DNA of 64,000 nucleotides from G965222505 sp965222505 (GCA_965222505.1 OZ244956.1:1922001-1986000); one strand, 5' to 3'. Shown: positions 16,917-26,134, counted from the stretch's first letter. Program-made: numbers and translations. The notes: a model not told the origin generated them from the letters alone.

Positions 16917-18326
16917 TTGACCATCAATCCTTTCCCCTGTTGCCTCGAAGGCCCGGCCAACTGGCTTCCCCGTGCGCGTTATGCCCTCGGTATGTTGTTG
17001 CGGCCACTGGGGCTGGAACCGGCCTGGGTAACACGGGGCGCATTGACTGGGCCGGGCTTGTATTACGGGCCGTCGGCAGAAGGATTGGACGATGAGGTAT
17101 GGACGATGCCGGTGCGGGCGGATACCCTCACCTATTTTGAGGCGCGTAACGCGTATTCGCAAGACGCGGTACCCTGGACACATTGGGAAGACCTCAAGGT
17201 GCCGGTGCCGTTTGCCCTGGCCGATGGGCAACCGGACCTGATCGCCTCGGCCTTTTTCTGGCTTTCCGGGTGGCAGGAATGGACCAATCCGGTGCGCGAC
17301 CGGCACGGGCGCTTCCCCTATGCGGCTTCGCTCCAAAACGTATGGGATGTGGTGGAGGTGCCGGTAGTGGACGTTTACAGAGAACTGTTGGCGGATCGGC
17401 TCCTGAACCAGGGGATGATGCTCAACCGGCGAACCTGGAACGGCAAATCCTGGGCCCTGTGCCCCACGCATGACGTGGATTATATCCGCAAGTGGCGGCC
17501 TGGTATTTTGTACCGCGAGGCCGTACTGTATTTCCTGCGCAACGGACGGAAAGAGCCGTTGGGCACCCGCGCTCGTCGGCTGGGGGCAAGCATCAAAGAC
17601 TGGCTCACGCCCGGCGATCCGTACCAGATCTCGCTGGCACGCATGCAGGCCGAGGTAGAAAAACGCGGGGGCACGGCCACCTACTTCGTCAAGGCCGGAG
17701 CCCATGAACCCTACGATGTGCCCTATCCCCTGCACCGGGGTTACATGAACCGAGAGCTTCAAGCGCTTCAGGATAAAGGTTTTGAAATCGGCCTGCACCC
17801 CAGCTATTTCGCGTACAGCCACACCGGGTATATGAAGCAAGAGGCATCACATCTGGCAAAGGTTTTGGGGGCACCGGCCACCTCCGTCCGCCAGCATTAC
17901 CTGTGTTACGAGGCCCCAACCACGCCTCGATTGCAGGCTACAGCCGGGTTTCAGGTTGATTCCACACTCGGCTTTGCCATGCGCGAAGGGTTTCGCTACG
18001 GTACCTGTCATCCCTTCCAGATCTTCGACATTCCCCGAAATATCCCCCTCGAGCTATGGGAGATGCCCCTTCTCCTGATGGAGACCACGCTGTTCAACCG
18101 CCGCCACCTGAGGGTAGAGGAAGCCATCGAACAGACCGAACGCCTGATGCATACCTGCCGTCGGTTTAAGGGTGCCGGTGTGGTGCTGTGGCACAACATC
18201 CTCTACGACCCGATGGACGCCCCCGGCTGGCACCGCCACTTCGAAGCCACGCTCGATGCCGCCGTGCAAAAGGATGCGTTTATTGGTGCCTTGCAATCGG
18301 CGTGGGCCGGGTATAGACCAGCATAG
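16917..18326 (+). CDS. Polysaccharide deacetylase family protein
   Basis: About 469 residues from a TTG at 16917. The frame is open to 16599, but that part crosses repeat hairpins and shows no similarity; ATG at 16992 would be too late. An N-terminal region of about 120 residues, like those found on some bacterial deacetylases, precedes a NodB-type fold with the metal-binding THDVDY near 185 and the later HPSYFAYSH. The C-terminal GVVLWHNILYDP carries the second catalytic histidine. It probably removes acetyl groups from a cell-surface polysaccharide. It has no signal peptide and stands alone. The start codon is uncertain. Confidence 0.75.
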   Translation: MTINPFPCCLEGPANWLPRARYALGMLLRPLGLEPAWVTRGALTGPGLYYGPSAEGLDDEVWTMPVRADTLTYFEARNAYSQDAVPWTHWEDLKVPVPFALADGQPDLIASAFFWLSGWQEWTNPVRDRHGRFPYAASLQNVWDVVEVPVVDVYRELLADRLLNQGMMLNRRTWNGKSWALCPTHDVDYIRKWRPGILYREAVLYFLRNGRKEPLGTRARRLGASIKDWLTPGDPYQISLARMQAEVEKRGGTATYFVKAGAHEPYDVPYPLHRGYMNRELQALQDKGFEIGLHPSYFAYSHTGYMKQEASHLAKVLGAPATSVRQHYLCYEAPTTPRLQATAGFQVDSTLGFAMREGFRYGTCHPFQIFDIPRNIPLELWEMPLLLMETTLFNRRHLRVEEAIEQTERLMHTCRRFKGAGVVLWHNILYDPMDAPGWHRHFEATLDAAVQKDAFIGALQSAWAGYRPA

Positions 18327-18336
18327 TTTGACGGTG

Positions 18337-18915
18337 TCAGGGACCATCGGCGTTGTAGATGATGCCGCCCTGGGCTGCATAGGTCTTGAGTACGTCAATA
18401 CCTTCGGCACGGCGTATATCTCGGTGAATTTCCATGCCACGGGCTTCAAACAGCGTCATCCAATCCGGTGGTTTATCGCCCTCGTCAAACCCGATGGCCC
18501 GGACGTCGGCATCACGGGCAGAGATGACGAGGGATTGCACGCCGGACCAGTGCACCGTACCGAGGCACATCAAACACGGTTCGGCGGAAGAGACCAGTTG
18601 ATACGGCGTATCGGTGGCACTCAGGTCATACTGCTCAACGTGGCGTTGTGCCAGCGCAAGGGCAACGACCTCGGCATGGGCCATCGCATACCCGCTGTGC
18701 ATGACCAGATTTACCCCGACGGATACCGGCCGGTGACTGTTCAGATCAAATACGGCTGCACCAAACGGGCCACCGGTGCCTTCGGCAACGTTTGAGACCG
18801 CCAGTTTGAGAGCCAGCTCCATTTTGTCGTCAAGTGTTGGATATGGGTGATCCATCGACGGCAAGGCTCGAAGCAACCAGGGCGGGAGGAGCAGTTTAAT
18901 TTCGGAGGGCAGCAT
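18337..18915 (-). CDS. Nucleoside/nucleobase deaminase of the cytidine-deaminase fold
   Basis: 192 residues. Zinc ligands and the catalytic glutamate are visible: His80 and Glu82 in AHAEVVAL, and Cys114 and Cys117 in SAEPCLMCLG. GGPFGAAVF precedes them. The pattern is closest to guanine deaminase or tRNA/nucleobase deaminases, but the substrate cannot be fixed from sequence. At 192 residues it is somewhat longer than TadA, and it lacks obvious tRNA-binding features. It lies just downstream of the cyclase gene on the same strand, with an unrelated function. Confidence 0.8.
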   Translation of the reverse strand: MLPSEIKLLLPPWLLRALPSMDHPYPTLDDKMELALKLAVSNVAEGTGGPFGAAVFDLNSHRPVSVGVNLVMHSGYAMAHAEVVALALAQRHVEQYDLSATDTPYQLVSSAEPCLMCLGTVHWSGVQSLVISARDADVRAIGFDEGDKPPDWMTLFEARGMEIHRDIRRAEGIDVLKTYAAQGGIIYNADGP

Positions 18916-18947
18916 GATACAGGGACGGGATTGTCGATCAACATGCG

Positions 18948-20036
18948 CTACACGGGTTCTAGCACACGATAGAGATGCAGCTTGTCTTTTTTGCCTTTGA
19001 CCTGTACCGGCGGCAGGGATTCGGTCTTGAAAAGTTCAGCGGTGCGATCATAGACCGTTTCACTGACAAAAATACTGTTGGGGTCTTCTTTCGTCAGGCT
19101 TTCAATGCGTTTGCCGGTATTGACGGTATCGCCTGTAAGGGAATAGTCGATGCGTTCTTCCGAACCCAGGTTACCGGCCACTACCTCCCCATAGTTAATA
19201 CCGATCCCCATCTGGATATCTACCCCAAAGCGGTCCCGATACTTGGCGTTAAGCACCTCAAGGTTGGCCATCATTTCCAGTGCACAAAATACGGCATGAT
19301 GCGCCTTGTCCAACACATCTACAGGCGCACCAAACGCGGCGAATATTTCATCCCCTACGTATTGATTCACCATGCCCTTATGCTTCTTGATGACTTCCGT
19401 CATCAGCGCGTAATAATCATTCAAAAAGGTGACCACTTCTTTGGGAGACAGTTGTTCGCTTAACGAGGTAAACCCCCGCAGGTCACAAAACAAAATGGCA
19501 ACCTCCCTGACTTCTCCCTCAAAAATGGATTCCTCCGTTGCTTCCAGCGCTTTTTCAACGACCGTTTGCGGGACGTATTTCATGAACATCCGCAAGGTCT
19601 TTTCCTGCTCCTGTACTTTCTTTTGGAGTTCGGATAGCAAAGACCGTCGGCTCTTTTGAAGACCAGCGATTTGCCGGGCATTTTCCAGGGTCATGCGGAG
19701 TTCGCGTTCATCCCAGGGTTTGGTAATGTACCGAAAGACCTGCCCCTCGTTGATGGCCCCCACGATGGCTTCAATATCGCTAAACCCAGTCAGGATGATG
19801 CGTACCGTATCGGGATATTCCGGTACGACCTTTTCCAGAAACTGTACCCCTGTCATTTGAGGCATACGCTGATCCGTAACCACCAGATCAACCGGCTTCT
19901 CGCGCAGCACATCCAGGCCCTCCATCGCGCTTTCAGCAATGTGCACGGTGTATTCCCGCCGAAACGTGGCTTTGAACGAAACCAGGTTTTGCCGCTCGTC
20001 ATCAACGTAGAGTATGGAAAAGTCTTTTTTGGCCAT
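18948..20036 (-). CDS. Response regulator fused to a class III nucleotide cyclase
   Basis: 362 residues. The receiver domain (1-125) has the acidic pair Asp12/Asp13, phosphoacceptor Asp55 (VVTDQRMP), Thr83 and Lys106. A short coiled coil follows (about 125-155). The cyclase domain (about 175-360) has the metal aspartates Asp185 (FCDLRGFT) and Asp229 (VGDEIFA), plus Asn306 and Arg310 (VNTGKRIE). The usual purine-specifying lysine before the GDE motif appears to be Gln225, while Asp297 is kept, so product identity (cAMP or other) is open. It starts nine bases after the sensor kinase, so it is the kinase's likely partner. Confidence 0.9.
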   Translation of the reverse strand: MAKKDFSILYVDDERQNLVSFKATFRREYTVHIAESAMEGLDVLREKPVDLVVTDQRMPQMTGVQFLEKVVPEYPDTVRIILTGFSDIEAIVGAINEGQVFRYITKPWDERELRMTLENARQIAGLQKSRRSLLSELQKKVQEQEKTLRMFMKYVPQTVVEKALEATEESIFEGEVREVAILFCDLRGFTSLSEQLSPKEVVTFLNDYYALMTEVIKKHKGMVNQYVGDEIFAAFGAPVDVLDKAHHAVFCALEMMANLEVLNAKYRDRFGVDIQMGIGINYGEVVAGNLGSEERIDYSLTGDTVNTGKRIESLTKEDPNSIFVSETVYDRTAELFKTESLPPVQVKGKKDKLHLYRVLEPV

Positions 20037-20045
20037 CGTAAACGT

Positions 20046-21770
20046 TTATGCAGTAATCGGTAGTGTAATTATAAATTCCGCACCCTCACCCACGGTACTT
20101 TCGGCGACGATACTGCCGTCGTGGTCCTCAATGATACCGTACACAATCGAAAGCCCCAGGCCGGTCCCGGAGCCGACGGCCTTAGTAGTATAAAACGGCT
20201 CGAAGATCCGCTGCAACGCATCAGGTGCAATCCCCTTGCCGGTGTCCCGAATCGAAATGGCTACAGCCTCGGCTTCTGCGCGGGTGGTAATAAAAATCTG
20301 TCCCTCCCCTTCAATGGCCTGTTCGGCATTGACCAGCAGGTTCATAAACACCTGATTCAGTTTGCCGGGGTAGCACCGGATGTCCGGCACATCACCAAAA
20401 TCCTTGACCACTTCAATCCGATGTTTGAGGGTATTGCGCAACAACATCAAGGTCGATTCCAGTCCCTGATTTACGTTCGCCATTTTTTGCTCGGCCTCAT
20501 CCAGACGCGAGAAATTGCGTAACCCTTTTACGATTTCGGCGGTACGCTTGGCCCCCTCTTCGATGCCATTGAGCAAATCATTAATTTCATCACGCACGAA
20601 ATCGTAATCTACATCTTCCTTGAGGGCATCCACATCATTAAACGTCTCGCCCAGGGCATGTTGTGCCACGGTGGTATCGTAGGTGTCGAGAATCTCGAAC
20701 ACATCATCCAGGTCTTGTTTCAGGGGTTGCACATTCGAGGAGACAAAGTTGATCGGATTGTTGATCTCATGGGCTATGCCAGCGGTCAACTGGCCCACCG
20801 ATGCCATTTTTTCAGATTGTACGAGCTTTTGTTGCGCGTCCTGAAGTTGCCCATGGGCCACTTCAAGATCGGCATGTTGGCGCTCGATTTCTGCGTTTTG
20901 ACCCGCCAACGCTGCGTTGACACGCTGCAGTTCCGCTTGTTGGCGCGTGTTTTTTTCCCACGCCTCCCGCAACGCAGCCGTCATCCGGTTAAAAGAACTG
21001 GTCAAATGCCCCACCTCATCCTGGCTCTCTACGGGAAGTTCTACCTCCAAGTCGCCCTCGGCCACGAGGCCAGCCGCAGTGTCCAGTTTTTGAATGGGGT
21101 TGGTGATGAGCTGCACCAGTCCATAGGACAACAGGGCCGAGACCAACAGGGAGACGAGCAGCAGGTTGCGTGCAAGCGTGCGTGTGTCTTGATAGGTGCG
21201 GTTCCCCTCAAGGGCAGCCTCAGTGGCCGCACTACGCCCAGCTTGGACAAGCGTGTTTAATGTAGATCGGGTTTGTTCAAACGTGGTGCGCAGGTCGCCA
21301 TTCAGTAAAGCCACGGCTTCCTCCCGCTGATCATCCAACGAAAGGTCAATGAAGGTATCGGTCAGGTCCAGGTAGGCTTCCCATTGTTGTTCGAGGCGTT
21401 CATTGAAGGCTGAATCTGTCTGAACGACAATGTCATCGTTTAGGGCAGCCTCGTCCAGCAGCAGGGCCGCATCATACCGTTCATTGATGGCATCAATCAG
21501 GGTGGTCATCTGCTCGGCATAGACCATGCGTTCTTCGTCACGTTCCGCCATGGCGAAAAGCAACTGGCTGTTGTGCAAGGCCAGGGCATCCGATTCGATA
21601 TCAGAGAGTTCCAACGCCTGCGGCATCCAGTATCCTGTAATCCGGTTCAGGTTGTCCTGGATGCTTTCCATCCGTTCCACAGTCAAAAACCCGACCACCC
21701 CCATCAGCAACAACACCAAGCCAAAGCCGACGAATTGTTTGGTGCGAAGTTTCAGATCCCGAAAACGCAT
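20046..21770 (-). CDS. HAMP sensor histidine kinase with four-helix periplasmic sensor
   Basis: 574 residues. ATG at 21770 is chosen because GGAGGT lies five bases before it; an ATG five codons upstream lacks this. Order: membrane helix (about 12-32), a helical periplasmic sensor of about 150 residues like 4HB_MCP, a second helix (about 200-220), HAMP (NPIQKLDTAAGLVAEGD), a coiled coil, HisKA with the phospho-histidine in TAGIAHEINNP near 345, and a HATPase_c domain ending GSGTGLGLSIVYG. It lies between a PstS-like gene upstream and the receiver-cyclase gene downstream, so it probably phosphorylates the latter. Confidence 0.92.
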   Translation of the reverse strand: MRFRDLKLRTKQFVGFGLVLLLMGVVGFLTVERMESIQDNLNRITGYWMPQALELSDIESDALALHNSQLLFAMAERDEERMVYAEQMTTLIDAINERYDAALLLDEAALNDDIVVQTDSAFNERLEQQWEAYLDLTDTFIDLSLDDQREEAVALLNGDLRTTFEQTRSTLNTLVQAGRSAATEAALEGNRTYQDTRTLARNLLLVSLLVSALLSYGLVQLITNPIQKLDTAAGLVAEGDLEVELPVESQDEVGHLTSSFNRMTAALREAWEKNTRQQAELQRVNAALAGQNAEIERQHADLEVAHGQLQDAQQKLVQSEKMASVGQLTAGIAHEINNPINFVSSNVQPLKQDLDDVFEILDTYDTTVAQHALGETFNDVDALKEDVDYDFVRDEINDLLNGIEEGAKRTAEIVKGLRNFSRLDEAEQKMANVNQGLESTLMLLRNTLKHRIEVVKDFGDVPDIRCYPGKLNQVFMNLLVNAEQAIEGEGQIFITTRAEAEAVAISIRDTGKGIAPDALQRIFEPFYTTKAVGSGTGLGLSIVYGIIEDHDGSIVAESTVGEGAEFIITLPITA

Positions 21771-21786
21771 CACGTACCTCCCCATA

Positions 21787-22239
21787 TCATGGGTTTATGG
21801 TCAATAGCGTTTTAACATTGGCACCCGAAACATCGAGGCCAGCCCCAACAAACCCAATAGCACCCGGTGTTTCGGCAACCTTGGCTATCACATCGGCCTC
21901 AGTTTTGAACCCCTGGGGTGGATCACCTTCACCCGATAGCTTTTTCTTGATCCATATAGACTTGATGCGCGAGGGCGATTTGCCGAGGTATTTGTAAAAA
22001 GCTTTCCGCGTTTTGGTCTTGGCTTTCAAATCCAGGACGATGATGGGGATATCATCGGTCCAGGTCAATGCATCGCCGGTGTAGCAATCAATCAGCATCG
22101 CCTTATCAATTTGCCCAACAGGCACCGTAGTATGGGCAATGACTTTGACCTGTGCGTGCAACAAGCTCCCTCCCCCCAGGCCAAGAACCAGAAGAAGACC
22201 CCAAGCCATGCGTGCTGCGATATGAATAGAAAGACGCAT
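21787..22239 (-). CDS. Small PstS-like periplasmic binding protein
   Basis: 150 residues with a signal peptide (AARMAWGLLLVLGLGGGSLLHAQ). The mature part resembles one lobe of phosphate-binding proteins: VKVIAHTTVPVGQIDKAML near the start, KTRKAFYKYLGKSPSRIKSIWIKKKLSG in the middle, TPGAIGFVG at the end. It is about half the length of a full PstS, and no ABC permease or ATPase is near. It starts five bases from the porin stop and ends 16 bases before the sensor kinase. It may be a ligand sensor for that kinase rather than a transport protein (inference). ATG at 22239 is chosen because it opens the signal peptide. Confidence 0.75.
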   Translation of the reverse strand: MRLSIHIAARMAWGLLLVLGLGGGSLLHAQVKVIAHTTVPVGQIDKAMLIDCYTGDALTWTDDIPIIVLDLKAKTKTRKAFYKYLGKSPSRIKSIWIKKKLSGEGDPPQGFKTEADVIAKVAETPGAIGFVGAGLDVSGANVKTLLTINP

Positions 22240-22243
22240 GAGG

Positions 22244-23395
22244 CTAAAAGAATATGGATACGGCTGTGGACATGCGGTGGAAACGGTCGAGGTTGAGACC
22301 GATAGCTTCGTCCTGGATACGAATCCAATGGTACTGTCCTTTAATCGAGATGCGCTCACTCGGGCGAAATACCAAACCACCGGACCACGCTTCAATATCG
22401 AGATCCTGGACCGCCTCCACGATCTCATTATTTTCCAACGGGACTGAAATCCGGATCGTGTTCCCTATGATTGAGGTCATGGCATAGGCACCCCATCGTT
22501 CAGAGAAATTATAACCAAGCAAGGCATAATAAAAATCAAACCCCCTCGCAAGCACTGAGGGAAGGTTGTTGTACCAGATCCGGGTATACTCACCCTCAAA
22601 GTAAAAATGCTGAATATCAAAGGACACGTCCGTGCCGAATCGAACCCGGGGAACCTCTTCCAGGTCTGCAACTTGCAGCCCCAATTCCGGGAATTGATCG
22701 GCCAGCGTGTAAAGCTCATTGATATAATCCAACGTGCCTGACGCCCCAACATTAAGGGTGGCCCACCGTAACCCGACCCGACCGCCTACCAGAAACGTGG
22801 AGGTGGTATCCGTGCCGGAAATCCCACCCCCGCCAAGGGTGGTTGTAATGTTGGGACTGTTCCCCATGTACGCGACATAATCAAGCTTGGCCTCTTTGAA
22901 GGGGGTAAATCCGTAGACCGAAATGTAGGCTTGTTGGGGTGCATACTCTTCGACAGGGATAATTTCACTCAACGAAGTCTCATACGCCAGGGGCCGGGTA
23001 ATGTAGGGCAGCAATGGGGTTCGGTTTTTGATATCATTGAGGTGGTTAAACGTCGGCAGGTGCAGCCCCAACTTCAGGTTAAAACTCCGGTTTCGGCGGT
23101 ACCGCACCCATGCTTCCTCCAGACTAAACGAACCCGTTTGGCGAGATGAAGAGTAGGAATTGACAAACTCCAGGTTCACCAGGCCCCGCCACTGGGAAGT
23201 CAAATCTTTTTGTAAAAACAGATTCAATTGTTGGACAGTAAACGAACCCTCTTTCGTTTCCCCGTCCTGGCTGATATCATGGCTGTACTGAGGTTGAAAA
23301 AATCCAAACAGGGTTATGGGATCCTCAGACTGGGCCTTGAGCGGCCCCATCCACACCCCTAAACTCATGAGCGTGCAAACCAGGATGTATTTCAT
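22244..23395 (-). CDS. Porin-like outer-membrane protein
   Basis: 383 residues with a signal peptide (VWMGPLKAQ). The body is beta-rich (FGFFQPQYSHDISQ, WRGLVNLEFVNSYSS, KLGLHLPTFNHLNDI) and ends with an aromatic strand (STAVSIFF), typical of OprP/O-type or DcaP-like porins. It is the first gene of the cassette with the PstS-like protein, sensor kinase and receiver-cyclase. A sigma70-like TATAAT lies in the upstream region. Selectivity is unknown; pairing with a PstS-like protein suggests an oxyanion. Confidence 0.75.
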   Translation of the reverse strand: MKYILVCTLMSLGVWMGPLKAQSEDPITLFGFFQPQYSHDISQDGETKEGSFTVQQLNLFLQKDLTSQWRGLVNLEFVNSYSSSRQTGSFSLEEAWVRYRRNRSFNLKLGLHLPTFNHLNDIKNRTPLLPYITRPLAYETSLSEIIPVEEYAPQQAYISVYGFTPFKEAKLDYVAYMGNSPNITTTLGGGGISGTDTTSTFLVGGRVGLRWATLNVGASGTLDYINELYTLADQFPELGLQVADLEEVPRVRFGTDVSFDIQHFYFEGEYTRIWYNNLPSVLARGFDFYYALLGYNFSERWGAYAMTSIIGNTIRISVPLENNEIVEAVQDLDIEAWSGGLVFRPSERISIKGQYHWIRIQDEAIGLNLDRFHRMSTAVSIFF

Positions 23396-23565
23396 ATGCC
23401 TCGTCTCTTAATTATTGCTTTCGGCCCCATTATACGAACTATACTGCTGATTTCTCAATACGGAAGCCAACCGGCACTTGCTGACCACACCGCCCACAAA
23501 CCCGCCTCGCTCCAGATTACCATCAACAATCGAATGTGCATACAAACGTAAGTTATAGCCCCCCC

Positions 23566-23594
23566 GTAGGGGCAAGCACGAGGATCGCCCCTAC
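23566..23594. repeat. REP-like GTAG hairpin
   Basis: GTAGGGGC at 23566-23573 pairs with GCCCCTAC at 23587-23594 around a 13-base loop. It shares the GTAG head and CTAC tail of the palindromes at 2455 and 58428. It lies in the gap between the divergent porin and GDPD genes. Confidence 0.65.
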
Positions 23595-23675
23595 AAAGCC
23601 ATGTCAACTTCTTGAATACCGATGGGTTATTTTTGATTAACCGATTTCCTGAATGCCTGAACTGCCCATGACCTC

Positions 23676-24560
23676 ATGCCACACCGCAAATTGTTTGTCT
23701 GTTTGATTTTCCTCGGAATCTCCTGTGCCCCTCCCTTACATGATCTGGACCTCCAGGGCCACCGGGGCGCACGGGGCCTGTTGCCCGAAAACAGCATCGC
23801 CGGGTTTATAAAGGCCCTTGAACTCGGCATGACCACGCTGGAAATGGACGTCGTGGTCTCGCAGGATTCGCAGTTGGTGGTATCCCACGAGCCGTGGATG
23901 TCTCACCACATCTGTTCCCACCCCGACGGCACACCCGTTACCGAACCTGAGGAAGCCGGACTTCGCCTATTCCAAATGACCTATACCGAAATCCAAACGT
24001 TCGACTGTGGCCAACGCGGCAATCCCCGGTTCCCCACCCAAACCCCGCAACCCATGCACAAACCCCTGCTGCGTACCGTCATCGACACCGTCGAAGCCAC
24101 CCTTTCTGCACGAAACCTGCCTCTGGTCGGCTATAACATCGAGACCAAAAGCCGTCCTTCCGGTGATCATACGGACCACCCCGGCCCTGAAGCTTTCGCA
24201 GCTTTGCTCTACCATGCCCTGCAAGAAGCCGACATGCTGGAGCGGGTGATCGTGCAATCGTTTGATGTGCGTACCCTACAAGCCATGCGATGGTTGGACG
24301 ACGGCGTCCCCCTGGCCTTGTTGATCGGCGAAGCAGGCGTTTTGGAAGATCAATTGGCCGCGTTGGGTTTTGTGCCGGAAATTTACAGTCCCTATCATGC
24401 CCTGGTCGATGCCGATCTCGTAGCCGCCGTACGTACCAAAGGCATGCGCCTGATTCCGTGGACCGTCAATGAACCCGAAGCCATGGAACGCCTCCACACC
24501 CTGGGCGTCGACGGCCTGATCACCGATTACCCCGACCGCGCCCAATTTTTGTTGGAATGA
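23676..24560 (+). CDS. Glycerophosphodiester phosphodiesterase lipoprotein
   Basis: 294 residues. The lipobox LGISC places Cys17 at the mature N-terminus, so it is a periplasmic lipoprotein. It hydrolyses glycerophosphodiesters to glycerol-3-phosphate and an alcohol. GDPD residues are visible: His29-Arg30 (QGHRGARG), Glu56 and Asp58 (TLEMDVV), His71 (VSHEPW), and the C-terminal IPWTVNEPEAM and GVDGLITDYPD. Length is normal. It stands alone between repeat hairpins. Confidence 0.92.
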   Translation: MPHRKLFVCLIFLGISCAPPLHDLDLQGHRGARGLLPENSIAGFIKALELGMTTLEMDVVVSQDSQLVVSHEPWMSHHICSHPDGTPVTEPEEAGLRLFQMTYTEIQTFDCGQRGNPRFPTQTPQPMHKPLLRTVIDTVEATLSARNLPLVGYNIETKSRPSGDHTDHPGPEAFAALLYHALQEADMLERVIVQSFDVRTLQAMRWLDDGVPLALLIGEAGVLEDQLAALGFVPEIYSPYHALVDADLVAAVRTKGMRLIPWTVNEPEAMERLHTLGVDGLITDYPDRAQFLLE

Positions 24561-24588
24561 CCCACGGCCTTTCCCAAGGACGCGCCCC

Positions 24589-24760
24589 GGACGGGCGACC
24601 ACAAGGGTCGCCCCGCAACAATTGATGAGGTTCCAACATCGAGATCGTTTTGGTTCTCAATCTTGTCGTCGGCCTGGGCCGACCACAAGATTAAACACGG
24701 CACATGCCGCAGCGCCGAAGAAGCCTAAACGTTGAAGGGCCGGCACAAGACCGGCCCCTC
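24589..24760. repeat. Two REP-like hairpins after the GDPD gene
   Basis: 24593-24613: GGGCGACC, loop ACAAG, GGTCGCCC. 24737-24757: GGGCCGG, loop CACAAGA, CCGGCCC. These are the same two hairpins found at 16763-16884 with order and strand inverted. A GGGGCGCAAC word follows at both places. About 120 bases of unremarkable sequence separate the two. Confidence 0.7.
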
Positions 24761-24819
24761 CGGCTGTGCCCATTGAAAGGGGCGCAACCCTGATTTGGAA
24801 ATGATATTGCCGCAAAACG

Positions 24820-25515
24820 ATGGACCCCGTCCCTTTCACCTTATTCAACGGCCAACATCAAATCGCCCTGATCTGCTGCATTGGAGGCGGTTTGCTGGCG
24901 TGGGCGTATGCCCGCCAAGTCAAGACCGAAACCCAACGGCGGCTTGGCGCGGGGGTGCTGGCCGCAGGACTGATTCTGATTTATGTGTACACGGCCATCC
25001 AGGAGTTGCGCATGGGCATCTGGTCCTTGCAGGAAGGGTTACCGTTGCACCTGTGCGATGTGTCCATGTTCGTCATCGCCTATGCCCTCGTCTCCCGTAA
25101 TGCCCTCGCCTCCGAGCTGGGCTACTACTGGGGCGTAGCCGGCGGCATCAACGGCTTGCTCACCCCCGAACTCTACTTCAACCACCCCGATCTGTATTTC
25201 ATTCCGTTCTTCGCATGGCATACTCTGCTGGTCATCGGGCCGCTGTACCTGATCGGGACCACGTCTTTTCGGCCCACGCACCGGGGCATTTACCGGGCCC
25301 TCGGCTGGACGGCCGTACTGGCGGTTTTTGTGGGGTTCATGGACTGGCTGGTCCAGGCCAACTACATGTTTCTGTGCCGGAAACCCCTCTTTGGCAACGT
25401 GGCTGCCATGATGCCGGAATGGCCGTGGTACATTCCGCTGCTGGGCGGGGTGGGACTGGTTTATTTTTACATCACCTACTTGCCGTTTGCGATATTGCAA
25501 CGCCAGGATCGGTAA
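24820..25515 (+). CDS. TIGR02206/YwaF-type integral membrane protein
   Basis: 231 residues with about seven hydrophobic segments. The pattern of the TIGR02206 family is clear: QEGLPLHLCDVSMFVIAYAL near 70-90, YYWGVAGGINGLLTPEL near 107-123, FIPFFAWHTLLVIGPLYL, and NYMFLCRKP near 185. The family is widespread and without known function. It is the only gene between two repeat-bearing gaps, and no operon partner is evident. Confidence 0.85.
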   Translation: MDPVPFTLFNGQHQIALICCIGGGLLAWAYARQVKTETQRRLGAGVLAAGLILIYVYTAIQELRMGIWSLQEGLPLHLCDVSMFVIAYALVSRNALASELGYYWGVAGGINGLLTPELYFNHPDLYFIPFFAWHTLLVIGPLYLIGTTSFRPTHRGIYRALGWTAVLAVFVGFMDWLVQANYMFLCRKPLFGNVAAMMPEWPWYIPLLGGVGLVYFYITYLPFAILQRQDR

Positions 25516-25576
25516 CGGTTCGGGCCGATGGGGTTTGGACCGGTCGAGACCTGGCCCTACGGGGGGTGGGGGTCGG

Positions 25577-26134
25577 TCAAACGGTGAAGCCGAGGCGTTC
25601 GGCATCGCGTTGCATCCCGGCGATGACGTTGGCGATGTGAGCGTCGAGATCAACCCCCAATTCCTCAATGCCGATGCGGATGTCCTCCCGGCTAACGGCG
25701 GCGGCGAAAGCCTTGTCCTTGAGTTTCTTTTTGACGGATTTGGGTTTCATGCCGTCGAGTTTGGTCGGGCGGACGTAGGCCACTGCTGTGATGAAACCGG
25801 CCAGTTCGTCTACGGCAAACAGGGTCTTGGCGAGTTGGGTGGTGCGGGGCGTGCCGGAATACGTAGCGTGCCCCAGAATGGCCTCCAACATGACCTCCGG
25901 GTACCCCGCCTTGCGCAACGTCTCTACGCCCACAAACGGGTGTTCTTCTTTGGTGGGATGCTTCTCATAATCCATGTCATGCAACAGCCCTGTCATGCGC
26001 CACAGGGTCTCGTCTTCCCCAAACAGTCCGGCGTAATAGCCCATCGCAGCCTCAACGGCATAGGCGTGCCGACGCAGGCTTTCAGTCTCGGTCCATTCAT
26101 GAAAAAGGGCAAGGGCATCTTCGTAGGTCGGCAT
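25577..26134 (-). CDS. HD-domain hydrolase
   Basis: 185 residues. An HD metal-dependent phosphohydrolase core is visible: a first histidine in SLRRHAYAVEAAMG, the HD pair in LLHDMDYEKHPTKEEHPFVG near 51-52, and the later LGHATYSGTPRTTQLAKTLFAVDEL. It probably acts on a nucleotide or phosphate ester in the cytoplasm; the substrate is unknown. It is divergent from the NDH-2 gene. Confidence 0.85.
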   Translation of the reverse strand: MPTYEDALALFHEWTETESLRRHAYAVEAAMGYYAGLFGEDETLWRMTGLLHDMDYEKHPTKEEHPFVGVETLRKAGYPEVMLEAILGHATYSGTPRTTQLAKTLFAVDELAGFITAVAYVRPTKLDGMKPKSVKKKLKDKAFAAAVSREDIRIGIEELGVDLDAHIANVIAGMQRDAERLGFTV

